Shown piece after piece: positions 10,941 through 24,340 of a stretch of DNA of 64,000 nucleotides. Origin of the DNA: Paramecium sonneborni (lineage: Eukaryota > Ciliophora > Oligohymenophorea > Peniculida > Parameciidae). Every line of letters begins with the position of its first letter. Position 1 is the first letter of the stretch. Position numbers and translations under genes: made by a program. The DNA is taken from the NCBI GenBank assembly GCA_905182985.1, contig CAJJDN010000015.1, positions 547,914 to 611,913 of the forward strand, read 5' to 3'. The notes under the pieces were generated by a model. The model was not told the origin of the DNA. It did not search any database and was given only the letters and a program-made list of their open reading frames with translations.

Positions 10941-13900
10941 TCAAGAAATCCTTAAATCAGCGAAGCAAATTTAATTATTAGTAAGTTTGATATCATTCTA
11001 CTAACTTAAATCTATGAATAAATTTCTATTGGATTCTTGATTTTATTCTAGTTACTTTTTTTAACACATTTGAGTAATCTATCTTATATATTTGTATTTA
11101 TTAGTGATTATCTTAAATTATTAATATAAGTCAATAATAAGACTAGTCGAAAGCATGATTGTATATATTCCAACATGAATATATGAGAGTTTTTCTATTG
11201 TATCTTAGTCTGTTATTTGAAATTAATCTTAAGCAAAATAAAATAAGATTAAAGATAAAGATAGACTTAATCCTACATCTTAAGTTATACCTTTAATAGT
11301 TTCTAAAATATTTAAATAAGGATTAAGAAAGATCAAAATAAACGAGGACATAATTTGTATCGAAATTAAAAGTGATATTTAGTATATAGCAGAATCAAAA
11401 AATAAAAGTAGAGCTCCCATAAATATAATTTTTCTAAGTGGTTGTATAAATTGAATTTATCGATTGATTTATTTATTAGATTTTATGCCTTCATATAATG
11501 ATCCAAAACTCTTCTCATAGGAAAATGAATTGATTTAATAAGAGGAGACCTTTAAAGAATCTGAAAGTTTAAATAGAATAACAAATTAGAATAAAAGTAA
11601 GGTCATAGCAATAATAAATGAAATCTAATCTACAAGAGTAGGAGTTTAATTCCATAGCCAGCAGTAGGCTGATGTAAAAATGGAAAAATTCAGATCATAT
11701 AAGCTTGATAAATAGATTCTTAGTATGATTGTATATTGGAAACTAGAACAATACTTCAAGCTAATGAAATGAATAAACGATATAACTTTATAACCCAAAA
11801 ATTTAAGACTGTTAACTTTTTGATTTTTATTTATAACTCTAAATCTGGTAATCAATAATCGATGAATGATGAATAGATTAAATTTAGAAATGAGTAAAAG
11901 GATTAAAGGAGTAGCCCAAAGGACTAAAATAGAGCTAAAATTAATGACCAAATTATATTCAATTTCTCTCTAAACAATTAAAGGATAATCTTTATTTTAT
12001 TGATAATCTAAACCATTGATGATGTCAATTTTAAAATAGTCATTGGTGAATTCAAATCTGGCAAATTAGAAAATATCTAGAAATTGATTATGCATGTAAG
12101 GGAAGTTGACATTAATATATGTGATATATGATAAAATTTAAAGATTGTCTAGAACATTCCAATAAAATTCCAAACTTCCCATCAATAATCCAAGGGCAGC
12201 AATTCCACCAAGAATAAACAAAACAGTAGATCCAAATTATCTTGATGCTTAAGTAGTAGTTAAGGTTTGAGTGCTTAATTATTTATATTTTAATAAATCA
12301 GTTTATAGACTTGATGATTTTAGTGGATAATTGTCAATAGCATCATGAATGATGTAAGTTGAAAAATTAATATGATACTATATATAATCAATACTTTTAT
12401 GCAATGTTAATAATATTGAAATGGACTCCAAATGTCCATTTTGATTATAATTAGGAGTTGATTGAATTTCAAAATCTTCATGATCAGTATGATTAACAAT
12501 TTATTATTTCCATTATCCTATCAGTGATGAATTAAGTAGGATCATAGGTTTAGAGAATTAAATCAATCCAATTCTTTATGATTAATAGAAATCTTTAACT
12601 CTTTGAAATTATAAAGATGCTATTGATAAATTTAATTTTTGACAAACACTTTATGAATTATTTGATTATGAACAGCTCCAGTCTTGTTCAATTTGACATA
12701 AATTTGAGCATCCATCATAATTCAGGTTGTTGCCATCATCACATTTTTCATCTGTCTTTATAATACCATCTCCACATAGAGAAGCACAATGAAGTCCATT
12801 TGTGTACAAACCTAATGTTTCTTCACAAAAAGCACATTTTTAGGATAAATCATAATCGATTCCTTTGATACAGGATAAACAATCTCTTTAAAAAGGACCT
12901 GAACATTCTTTACAATGCTTGCTATAAGAATAGGAAAGAATATTACTCACATTTATTGCATTCAAATGATTTAGTCATAAAATAACCACTGTGACATTAT
13001 AAACATCTATTGGAGTTGCAGTGTTTACACTATTCTGAACATTTAGTACATTTTGAAATTGAAGTAGAGTTATGGATAAGCAAATTTGGAATTAATTGAC
13101 AAAAATAATCTGTTTCTAATTTACAATCTCTTGAACATCCATCTCTATTATCAAAATTGCCATCATCACATTCCTCCTATCGTTGTTTGATTCCATTTCC
13201 ACATATTAAAGGTTGACATACTTCTACATCAATTGAACAGATTTAACAATAATCCTCTTTTTAATAATAATTAGATTAGCATTAACATTCAGTATTCTAT
13301 AATTATAAAAATCTAAGATTATCGCAGCTTAAACAATGATACTCATCAGAACCATTACAAGTAAGACATTTATCATGACATTTAACACATCCATTTTCAA
13401 TATCATAGAAATATCCATCTAAACAATCACAATTTGGAGGTACAGCAGAGTTAAGTTTACAATTTAAACAATTATCTGATGAAGTTTCACATTGTGTACA
13501 TTTTGAATTGCATTTTCTACACTCTTATTCTTGATTTTCAAAATATCCTATTTTGCATTTACAAGTAGGTGGATTTATTCTATTTAATGAACACTTTAAA
13601 CAATTATTTGAATCAAATTCACAACTAGAACATCTAGTATTACAAATAGAACATGGTTAAGTAATATCAACCTCATAGGTTCCTTATGGACATATACATA
13701 ATTAAGGTTAGACTCTATTGTATTTACATTTGATACAATTATCTTAATGATATTTACATTCTGAACAATTTTATGAACACGAATTGCATATTGGATTTCC
13801 AGGATAATTAAAATATCCAGATGAACATTCACATTAATTTTTAATTAAAATCATTGTATTAGAGCAATCCAAACAAATAGAATCAGATTTACAGAGATGA

Positions 13901-16503
13901 CAATTATTCTTACATGGAAGACACATTGTATCTTATTCATATAAACCTGATGCACATTTACATTCAGGTGGGTTATAATGATTATCAGAACATATAACAC
14001 AATTTATAGATGTTAATTCACATTATTTACATTTTGGATGACAAGCTAAAAATAATTAAAATATTTACGTAAACATTTTTAAGTTTCTAAGTGATTATAA
14101 TATCCTTATGAGCAAATACATATTGATTTATTTGCAAAATTTTTTAGAGCGCATACACATCTTCCATTATTTAATATAAAATTTTATTAACATTAAATAC
14201 ATATACCTGTTGATGTACAACTTAAACATTTTTCTGAACATTTAAGACAAGTTTACCCGCTACTTTAATAATATCCAATATTGCAGTTACAATCATCATT
14301 TAAATCTCTATTCTCTGAACAAGTTGTACAATATGGCTGATTAAACACATTTAAACTACAAGTTCCACATTAATATGGACATTCTAAATAAAGTGAAATT
14401 TTTACAATCACATTGCTTTTTATTTACTTCATAATAACCTGATAAACAAGGACAATTTTATTATGGGTTATCTTCTCTATATGTTTAACCAACATGACAA
14501 GTTTGACACTCATATACTATTCCAACAAGTTGGCAATCAGAACAACCGTAACCACAACTTATTTCATAGCATTAATCATCTCCTAAATCCATAAAATTAT
14601 TTGCAGTATCGCAAATACAACTTTTAGCTAAAAATACTCTTTTTTAACTTAAAAAACAATCTAAACAATCTAAACTTGATCCTCCATCACATTAATTACA
14701 TTTAGTGTTGCAGGGTTGACAATTAAAATTAGAATCATGATAAAATAAATAATCACATTCACATGAAAATATTGATATGCTGCCTAAACTTATTTAAATA
14801 TTGTTTTAAATTGTATTTTCTTTACATTCTCTGCATTCGATATTCAAAAAACCCAAACAATTTTTGCAGCTTTCATGACATTAATCACACGAAGTACCAA
14901 AATACCCATCATTACATATATCACATACAATTAAGGTTTAACAAGATTTGCAATTATCCATACAATTCATACAATATCCATTTTATTAAAAATAACCGTT
15001 TTCACAACTTAAACAACCTGTAATATCGCATAAATTACATTTATCAATCTACATGGAACATTCTAATTATCATATTTATATTATTACTTGTACATATTGT
15101 ATTTGATAAATCAAGAAAAAACTCCTATGATTAACAAATACAATCTCCAAGTAAATTTGTTTAATAATTAGGAAAACATTTAGTGCATATTCCAATTTAA
15201 TTGCATTCTTCGCAATTTACAGGTAAACAGCTTTGATTACATTAACTTCCAGTTTATAGTTTATCTACACATTCTTAACAATCAAAATTTTCATCGCATT
15301 TTAAACAATTTTGAGGACAATCTGTAAAAAATAGATATTATTTACTTTGGCAAATTCCATTGCTGTCAAGATAAAATTCATCTGCACATTAACATGAATT
15401 ATCAAGTAAAATATTTGTAAAATGGCAGCACTTATTATTTGTTTACAATATATAACCAAATACACATGATAAACAGTTTGTACTTGAATATGAACAAGTT
15501 AAACAATTAGCATCACAGACCAAACAATCATTATTGAATAAGAAATATCCATCATCACAATAACATGTATTATTAATTTGCAATGTCCAATTTGGCATAC
15601 AACTAGAACATTAATAAGCTAGAATCCCAAAACAAGATTAACACTATGCATGACACTCTATTGTAAAAATGATTAATTAAACTTTAACAAATATTTATCT
15701 TTCCATTTTAAACTTAAACATAACCTGTTTAACAAACACATGTATTCATAACTAATACTTTATCTTCTTTACAACTTGTACAGGAATTATATGAATCACA
15801 ACTATTGCAAATTTCATTACATCCTTAAATATTATTATTTCATACTCTAACATTTCTCAACTCCTACTTATGAATAATAACCTAATGGACATTTACATTA
15901 CATATTCTCTAGTTATCTTAAAGATTCTTGCATACATTTAATACAAGTATCAAAGGAAGAATTGAAACAATATTCACAAGTAAAATTACATTCTTTTTAT
16001 TATTTATTTAATTTATTTACATTAGCATTCCATATTGTATTAATTATAAAAATAGCCTTATTTACAAAGGCATCTGTTTTCTGTTAAGATACTATTACTA
16101 TTACAACTTAAACAATCATTTTCTGATCCTCCTTGACAAGTTAAACAAGATTTGTTACATTCTAAATTATAATTTAAATTTTACATTGACAAATTGCTTA
16201 TTAGTCTTATTCATAATAGGAAGCTAAGCACAAGCATTAATTATCAATTAAAATTCTTTTAGTAACAACATTACATGAAGAACAATTATCAAATTAATTT
16301 CCAACGCATTATTAACAACTATAATGGCAATCTCAATAATAATCATATTTTTTACCATAACAATTATTTCCTAAGAGAAATTGATTCAGTTAGCATTATG
16401 TTTGGATTTCTTATAAATTACGTTTATAAGTTGTAGTATTATCAATTTAAGCCATACATAAATTGAGTATGAAAACAATAAAGATTAAGGCTAGATGGTT
16501 CAT
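10941..16503 (-). CDS. giant cysteine-rich surface protein with C-terminal membrane domain
   Basis: About 1,800 aa; the start is set by a signal peptide (MNHLALIFIVFILNLCMA). The extracellular part is hundreds of residues of CxxC-type cysteine repeats resembling furin-like/growth-factor-receptor repeats. It ends with two DUF4215-type units, CDDGNFDNRDGC and CDDGNNLNYDGC, near 13,200 and 12,750. The C-terminal ~500 aa (about 12,250-10,941) hold several hydrophobic helices, e.g. VLFILGGIAALGLLMGS, INFSSILVLWATPLILLLIS and IIFMGALLLFFDSAIY, then a short Gln/Asn-rich cytoplasmic tail. This domain order is typical of a large ciliate family of surface proteins of unknown function. Clear introns include 12922-12950, 14046-14068 and 15322-15345; others were not all placed, so exact length is approximate. 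Plus-strand ORFs in this span are shadows. Confidence 0.85.
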
Positions 16504-16628
16504 TGCCTTAAAATAATTAATTTGCACAATTATAATGTTTTGGAAATTTACATTGATTTAAATTGCAATCTAAATTTCCATAATTATTAGAAGATTAAGA
16601 AATATAACTTAATTATAAAATGTCATAT

Positions 16629-18578
16629 TCATTTTTATTTTTTCACTTCAAAATATAAATTTTCTATACATTTTTTAATTTTACATTTCTGTAATTGTTT
16701 AGTTTCCAACAATAATTCCTAGCATTTCTAAGATACATATTCTATTGCCCAAGAATATCTAGCTCTATCTCTTTTAAGACTTCTCTCCATAATTGTTAAT
16801 TATTATTCAATAATTTAATCATCATCTAGTTCTATTAATAAATCTAAATTTGCTAAACTAAAATAATCTATTTCACATGACATCTGAGATTCCCATTCAA
16901 CTATTGTCTTTACACCATAAAGTTCTTCAACATAATAAATTATATGTGGATATGTAAAAAATCTAATTGTACTTTTAGGTTGTAAATCATTTCTAAATTA
17001 AAACTTATTATTAATGGCTGTAATATAATAGATAATTTCAAATAGAGGTATTTTTAATTTATTCAAATCGCTTGCTATTAATTTTATATAAAATAGTAAT
17101 TTCTCTGATTAATTCATTTTATGTTTTTTCATATTAACTTTTATTATCTTTTCGGGTGGAAGATTAATTTCGTATTTCTATTCAACAATATTATTTTCTA
17201 ACTATAAATTTTTTACTTTTTCTAAAATACAATGAACAGCAGTTAATATTAATTAATTAGTCTGATCTTTTTTATCATTTGGAATGCTGTTATCATTTTA
17301 GTTTACCATGTTGTATCTATGTAATAGATTGTAGAATTTAATAAATTATTAATCAAGTACAGCTAACCTTAAGAATTTACAAAGATTGATATCAGATTAC
17401 ATCTTTAGAATTATATCTTCTAAGGCATTTTAAATTATAGTTCTTACTTAAAATGTATTATGCTATTTGTATAATCTAGAAGATAAATATTTTTCATATG
17501 TAATAGCTAAACAAAAATTAATTGTATCTAAATTTTAAAGTATGCTTAAACAGAGATTCTTACAAACATCTTCTAATCCTGGAGTAATACTAAATTTTTT
17601 AATCATTACAATAGGAAATTAGAGAGCACATCCACAAAATACTCCATGAGTTGATCTATATTGTTTTACAGATAAAGTAAGATTTGGCAATATTTCTGGT
17701 TAGGCTATTTTTCGTACTTAACATTCATGATATAATTAGACTTGTACTCTTTTTCTAAGGACTTTGATTATTTTTTCTCTTTAATTATTAAGAAATTATG
17801 CATTAAAGTTCAATTTTAAGATGGTACCTTATAAAATTAAAATTTCTCGTTAAATCTCCATATCTTTATAAGATAATTATTAAGCTATTTCGTGACTTAA
17901 GAGTTCAGCTAGATGAGTTTTGTTTTTAGCTCTATTAAATGAAAACCAAACTTCCTCAGCTATTTCTTTATCATCAACTATATTGTAATGATTTAATTAT
18001 CTAAATAATTCTAAAAGAAGATCAGTAATTGTTAAATTTTAAGGATTCTTTATTTAAGCATTTAATACTCCAAAACGACCACATTATAACATGATTTCAG
18101 CTGCATCATTTAGGAGTCCTAATTTACAAACATTGAATTGATAATTTTATTAATCTTATTCAAGTTTTATAAAGTTAATTAATGAAGGAAATAATTTACT
18201 TTCTTAAACCATTTATGTAAGTTTAGATTTGATTGAGGCTAATAATTAGGTTCTTTAATGTTAATTGGTTTTTTTATTAGGTATTTTGTAAATCTAAGAT
18301 TCTTTTATTTTATTTTTTTGTTATGGTATAAATTTTCCTTTTAAATCTTTTAACAAATATTAAACCTCTCTTAATGGTTATTGAAAATCTTCAAAATCAA
18401 AACGATGTAGAATTTATTACATTTAGTGAGAGAAACACATATCCATTAATTTTTAGATATTTTGATCTTAATATAATTATGTATTAATCCATTAATATTC
18501 TTGAGCTTATTTCATTTATTGAATAGAAGTTTCAGGATAAACATAGATCTTTTTAATGATTTTTGGTTCGTTATCCAT
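16629..18578 (-). CDS. uncharacterised 649-aa helical protein
   Basis: A single frame of 650 codons from MDNEPKIIKKIYVYPE to VKKQK, with no obligatory intron. The sequence is almost entirely helix-forming with regularly spaced leucines (e.g. AIKSKL-type and LLSHEIAQQLSYKD segments), which suggests an armadillo/HEAT-like solenoid, but no repeat consensus is convincing. A central stretch, RSTHGVFCGCALQFPI, is cysteine-containing and less helical. There is no signal peptide, TM segment or zinc motif. It sits upstream of the cysteine-rich gene on the same strand (125 bp) and divergent from CFAP58 (174 bp). I do not recognise the family. Confidence 0.75.
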
Positions 18579-18752
18579 TAAAATATATATCAAAAATTTG
18601 AGCATCCATTTATTACTTTAATCAAAAAATTATAGGGATTTAAAATCAATCAATTAGAGATTTTAGAGAGATGAATTCTGGAAATTAAATTCTTTGTTTT
18701 TTATAGTGTGTTGGTCCTTATAATAATAAATAATTATTTTATTTTAAAATAA

Positions 18753-21390
18753 ATGGAAGATTTAGGTTTCTCTGAGTAAGATAGAGATGCTTTAGAGAGA
18801 GAATTTTAAGAAGTAAGATAACAATAGCTATATATAGATAATAAATGAATTAGCTAATGAGCCTGCTTTAGAGAGATTTAGGCAAGAATATACAAAATTA
18901 CATTAAGCATTTCGAAACGCTTATGATTAAGAGAGAAGATTACTTAGAAAATTGAGAGATATCAATAGTGATATTTTAAATAATGCTGGAAAAGTAACTA
19001 ATGCATTGAAATTTTCACAAGAAGATGTTGAAAGAATCAAATTACTAAAAACTGATCTTGATAATACTTATAAAATTATTGAATAAGCATAAATGAGAGA
19101 AGATAAATTAAAATAGAAAATTGAAAACTTTTAGGCTGAAATTAAACATCTATAAGATTTAGTTGAATAAGGTAATGCTTTATAGAGTTAAACTAATAAA
19201 ATCACAGAATTGTAAACTTAAAAAGAAGAATTAATTAAAGGTATTTTTATAATCTTTTGTAGAAAGGGACAGTTTATAAGCAGAGTTAATTAAAAATAGA
19301 TCAGAAACAGGAGGTCATATTACTTCATTAAAGTTGTTGGAAAATGATAAATTAATACTTGATTAAAGTTCATAATAATTAAAAAAGAATTTATAAGAAA
19401 TGTAAGAAAAAGTAGATAAAGATGAATAAAGAAGAAATAACATTAATGAAGAATTAGAATAATTAAGGTAGAACTACATTAAAACAAAAAAAGAATATGA
19501 GAAATAAAAAGAAGATTTATCTAAAGTATAAATAGAATTAAAGAAATAAACAGAAACATTATAGAAAAAGGATGAAGATAAGGAAATAGAAGAAAATGAA
19601 CTAAGAAAATTAAGAGATTAAGTAGCTGAAGTAAAAAAGATTCACAAAGAGATAATGAATAAAAAGGAAGAGAATGAAGATATTAGAGAGAGTAATGAAG
19701 CAGAAATAATTAAGTTAAAGAATGAGAAAAATAATGCAAGAACTCATTTAAATTAAGTAGAGAAGAAAAATAATAATTTGAATAAAAAATTATTAGATTT
19801 ATAAAAGCAAAGAGATAAAATAATAAAAGATAAAGAAGTAGCAATAAATTCAATTTAATAATTGGATAGACATGTAACAGATACAAAGAAATTTAATGAA
19901 TAAGATTAATAATTACTTGAGGAATTAAGAAAAGCACATATAAGTTTTGCAAATCATAAAGCTAAATCAGAAGAATATAATAGTAAATTAAATGAGAAAA
20001 TAAATTCGATTGATAATCAAATAGTATCTTAAGAGGAGGAGATAGTAAATTTATAAAAGGAAGTAGATGAGCGAGAGAAACAATTCGTAATAAATACAAA
20101 GAAGAAGGAGAAATTTGGAAAGGATGCTGCTCTAATAAATGCAAAGTTTTTGCATTCTTAAGAGGAAATCAAATTAAAAGATAATTTAATAAGTGAATTT
20201 TAGAAGAAAAATATAGAAACAGATAATAAATTAAAATAATAATAACATTTATATGAGGAAGTAAGATCAGATAGAAACTTATATTCAAAAAACTTATTAG
20301 AGACATAAGATGAGATAGCAGTTATAAAGAGAAGACATAAGATAGTTTAACATTAGATAGCTTAATTGAAAGAGGAAATAGATGCAAAGGAAGTAGCATT
20401 AGCTAAAGAACATTTTGAACATAAAAAGAAGGATAAGACTATAGAGGAATGTTGTAGAATTCTAGAGAAGAATAGAAAGGAAATAGAAGAGAAGGAAGAA
20501 ACAATAAAAAATTATGTAGGTGAAATATCTAAATTGCATTTTGTTTTAAAGGATAGTGAAATTAAGAGATAGAAACTTAAAGAAGAATATGAGACAGTAG
20601 TATCTGAAAGGGATATATTAGGTACTTAATTGATTAGAAGAAATGATGAATCAGCATTGTTATATGAGAAAATTAAAGTATAATAAGAGACTTTAGCTTA
20701 TGGTGAATAATAATATAGAGAAAGACTTAGTGATATAGAATTATTAAAGTTTAAGATATCAGATTTATAAAGAGAATTAAAAATTAAGAGAAAGAAGGCT
20801 GGCTAAGCTCCTATTTTAAAAGAGAAAATTAATAATTTATAAAAGGATTTAGTAGAAGAAAAATTGAGAGTAAAGGCATTAAGTGAAGAATTAGAAAATC
20901 CATTGAATCCTTAAAGATGCAAAAAACTAGGAGGAGTAAGAATTATCATATAATTATAGAGTGATCCAGATGTTTATGAAATGAAATAAAAAATTAAAAC
21001 TTTACAAAGAAGATTGATCTATAAAACTGAATAAGTTGTAGAAAAAGAAGTTTTAATTCAACAAAAAGAGAAACAAATATTGGAATTAAGAGATATAATG
21101 AGAAAATAACCAGGATTAGAAGAAGCTACTTAAATTTCTAAATTACAAGAGCAAATGAAAGCAAAGACTAGATAAATGAAAAGTTTAGCTGCTGAATTAA
21201 ATATGTATTAAGCTTAAGTAATTGATCTATATAATAATAGATTAATGAATATAAATACGATATCGAGAGATTAAATAAAGAACTTTAAGAGACTAATAGA
21301 AAATATTTGGAATAAAGGAGAAGAGAATAAATCTAATAGGAACAGCAATAACTAATGGAATAAAATCAATAGAATTAACAGCCAGAATGA
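18753..21390 (+). CDS. CFAP58: cilia- and flagella-associated protein 58 (CFAP58/CCDC147)
   Basis: 847 aa, close to the human length of about 870, with four introns: 18813-18837, 19241-19262, 20936-20959 and 21218-21240. It is coiled coil throughout. Diagnostic stretches are YTKLHQAFRNAYDQERRL near the N-terminus, KVTNALKFSQEDVERIK, LVEQGNALQ, KERDSLQAELIK, and the conserved C-terminal block NPLNPQRCKKLGG...SDPDVYEMKQKIKTLQRRLI...EKEVLIQQKEKQ...LNMYQAQINEYKYDIERLNKEL. These match CFAP58 almost word for word. Introns 3 and 4 fall inside that block and their removal restores it. CFAP58 is an axoneme/basal-body protein needed for motile cilia and sperm flagella, so a ciliary role here is secure. 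Confidence 0.96.
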
Positions 21391-21480
21391 TGATATATTA
21401 TAATATGTTATATTATCTACAATAGAGAGGCTATTTAAGTTAGTTTTTCAATGACTTGATAAATAATAAAATTGAAGTAA

Positions 21481-22161
21481 ATGAGTTTGAAACAAGAAGA
21501 ATCAACCTAAAGTAACACTATCTTTATATGTTTAGTTCGCAAATCATCCAGATAAAAGAAAATGACTGAGAACTTCAAAGAAATGCTTTAAGAGATTAAA
21601 GAACAAAAACCCTCAATCAAGAAATCAGATTAAAAATAGGATAAGTACTTATAAAAGAAAGTCTAAGAATAAAAGAAAGGTACCTTAATTAATTATTATT
21701 TAGTATATGAATATGGATGCACCACTGATTGGTTGAATTGCATCTATCCACATGATAATGGATAAACATTTGACTTACAGATTTAATTCTGTGTCTTAAA
21801 GCCAAAAAAAACAACCTTCAAAAAACCTAAAAAAGAATAATCTGAAGAAGGAGTAACTATTCTCTTTAATCCTAGATAATGTCTTTAATTCAAAACTTAT
21901 TAATCAATCTCAATCAAAATCAAGAACAAGTTAGAACATAGACTGAATAATAAATATCAAATGTTCAAACTACTAATGATGGCATTGTTGTATTCCATCC
22001 CTACTTTAAGAAAAGTAAACTATCATTTTATTCTAATAGTTGAATATCAAAGTAAGAAACCTCAATAGATTGACTCAATTGAACCAACCAATTAGTTAGA
22101 TATTCTTAAATAAAAATTTGATGCTATCAAAAAGACCTTTAGACCCTTAATACTCATTTGA
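21481..22161 (+). CDS. small basic uncharacterised protein
   Basis: 194 aa after removal of four introns of 24, 24, 23 and 25 nt. The two 24-nt introns have no TGA and keep frame either way, so they rest on their GTA...TAG ends; the other two are needed to keep one frame. The N-terminus is basic (KKSDQKQDKYLQKK), followed by YGCTTDWLNCIYPHD, a lysine/proline stretch, an Asn/Gln-rich segment and FHPYFKK near the end. The C-terminus (LDILKQKFDAIKKTF) is helical. No domain is recognised. It begins 90 bp after CFAP58 on the same strand. Confidence 0.6.
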
Positions 22162-23285
22162 TTTCCAATTTAATATATATTTCATTAATAAATAAATACT
22201 AGTTCTTCAACTCTAACTTTAAACTCAAATTCTGATGCATCTATACAACCTTCCTTCTAAATAAGCATCTATTCACTTATTTTTACATTTGTTCTTTCAA
22301 CTTTATAAATTAATATATTTTATTTTCAAATTTGTTAGAATATTTTTATTTCTCGAAAATTTTTCATAAAAATCATTCATCTTTTTATAAATTTTATAAG
22401 ATCCTCCTCTTATATAATAGACTAGAATTATTTATCAAATATTTGAATCCTCTTATTTTTAAAAATTTATAATTATAATCCTAAACCAATCTTATAATTA
22501 AATCTTTAATAAATTATGATAAATCTTTTATAATTTTATATCATAGAAATAATTAAATTATCTTATTATTTCAATAAAATTATATACCATAACCTGGTCT
22601 AACTACTTCAAATAAATAAAATTAATCATAGTTTTCAAAATTTTATTATTAAATTGAATAATCTCCAAAATTTTTATTTATTTTTAATATTGTTTACTAA
22701 TTCTCCAGTTTTAGCTTATATAATAGATAACCAATACAAGTAGCTCTTCTAAATTTAAATTACGTAAATGATTATATTCTATGATATTACATCTGCACCA
22801 AAGACTCCTTATTCTTTTTGGAATATTAAAAAAATAGAATTACTGCAATCATCAAAATGAGGTTTGCATAGAGATAAATAAGTAACCAATTGATTTTACA
22901 GAAGTTTTTCTCCTCTGTTTCTTATCTTTTGAGTGCATCTAATCAGAAGACAAGTTTTAATATACTCAAAATATAAGGGCTTGAATTAATTAATTTATAT
23001 CATATATATATATATATCCTCTCCAAATCATGAATAATATCTATTATTACAACTTAAAGTAAAGAAAATAATTAGGAACTTTTCGAGCCTAGCAATCTCA
23101 TATCTTTTGATGAAATCTTTTTAATCATTATTTTGATGAGTTTTTTTTAATTGTTCTGTTTACGTTATGATCTTTTTTGATAGCTTTAGTTATCCAAAAA
23201 ATCTATGCCTCCTTATAAATTACGTTTTGATTACAATATCCATATAGAATTGAATAAAATTCTTCTACCTAAAAATTAGGAAGTA
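22162..23285. other. AT-rich interval with weak minus-strand ORFs
   Basis: No gene can be supported. On the minus strand around 23,130-23,280 a frame reads VEEFYSILYGYCNQNVIYKEA, and around 22,650-22,930 another reads LVTYLSLCKPHFDDCSNSIF; both look protein-like. They are in different frames, and I could not link them with introns of normal size. It may be a decayed gene or a multi-intron gene I failed to resolve. Confidence 0.25.
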
Positions 23286-24339
23286 TATTTAATCAATTGG
23301 AAGCTAATTTACAATAAATTATATTCTTATTTTTTTGAAGAAATGATTCCTAATCTTTTAATCATTATTATTTAGAAGGTCTAATTCTTATTAAGTGTTA
23401 AAATATTATTAAAAAATAAGTTAAATCAACAAAAAGTAAATTAAATGTATAGAAACTCAAATTTTCCATTATAAGAACCAAAAAAAAAAGAAATTGATTT
23501 TTAAGCAGTTGACAGACTTCTAGAATACACTAAACAAACTCATAAAAATTCTTAGGGACAAATAAAATTGGCAGATTAAGATGAAAAAGAAAAATATAAA
23601 AATGCTAGAGCTAATTCATTAACTTAAAGGATTTCTCTTTATGAATCAAATTAATAGTATAAAAGAGATAGATTATCTTTTCAGGATATAGACTTTTGTA
23701 AGATTGTTATGTTTTTAATGGCTGCTGAAATAGAAAGACTTAGAGAATAATTAGAAGAAAATTTAAATTAAGAACAAATTAGAAAGAACTTTGAAGGAAT
23801 GTAATCTTCTATTAATTAATGGAGACTTAGATTTGAATAAAAGTAATATTCTTATAAATAAAATATAGAGAGGAAGAGTGTGATTAACTAAGAGAAGAAT
23901 TAATCAATTTTAAAAAAATTAATAAAGAGAATTATGAAAAAAATGTTTAAGCATTATATCTACAAATTGAAAAATAAAAAACTGAAATTGAAGAATGTTA
24001 GCTGTATTCAAAATAAAAGCAAGATGAAATTGTTTCTTTAAATTTATAACTGTAATAAAAAAAAAATTAATTGGATCAATCAGACATGACTATAAAAATG
24101 TTAAAAAATGAAGGGCAAAACTTGTTAAACAAACATGATCTAAAATATGATTAATTTATTGATGAACTTAACAATGAGATTGAAAACCTTTAACAAAATT
24201 ACAGAAAGTTATATAATGATTATTAGTAATATAAATAAAGTTAAAGTTAAATGTATGAATAATAGACTTAGGTACCCAATTCTAGAATTCAGAGTTAATA
24301 ATAATAATAATACATTCTTTAAGAAAATAAAGAAATAAA
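23286..24339. repeat. left copy of a 1,054-bp direct repeat
   Basis: Matches 24341-25394 at a constant offset of 1,055. I noticed one difference, TCTTCTATTAAT here against TCTTCAATTAAT in the right copy. A single N (24340) separates the copies. It carries the promoter side and first ~900 bp of the coiled-coil gene (start at 23445) but not its 3' end, so this copy of the gene is truncated. This is most likely an assembly redundancy, not a biological tandem. Confidence 0.95.
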
Positions 24340-24340
24340 N

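Noticed and set aside
11485..12270. Plus-strand ORF series (MPSYNDPKLFSQ..., and a segment resembling NSKSGNQQ of lipid kinases)
   Set aside because: It breaks repeatedly and lies opposite the membrane domain of the cysteine-rich gene, whose minus-strand frame gives clean transmembrane helices in the same bases. It is a shadow.
13596..15023. Short ORFs within the cysteine-rich gene, both strands
   Set aside because: Out-of-frame shadows of the CxxC repeats; the real frame continues through TAA/TAG.
12700..16400. CRISPR-like or satellite repeat, because of the periodic pattern
   Set aside because: The periodicity comes from cysteine/threonine codons in degenerate protein repeats; spacers and units are not conserved at the DNA level.
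24147..24338. ORF repeated at 25202-25393 as a pair of paralogous small genes
   Set aside because: Out-of-frame shadow inside the coiled-coil gene, repeated only because of the assembly duplication.
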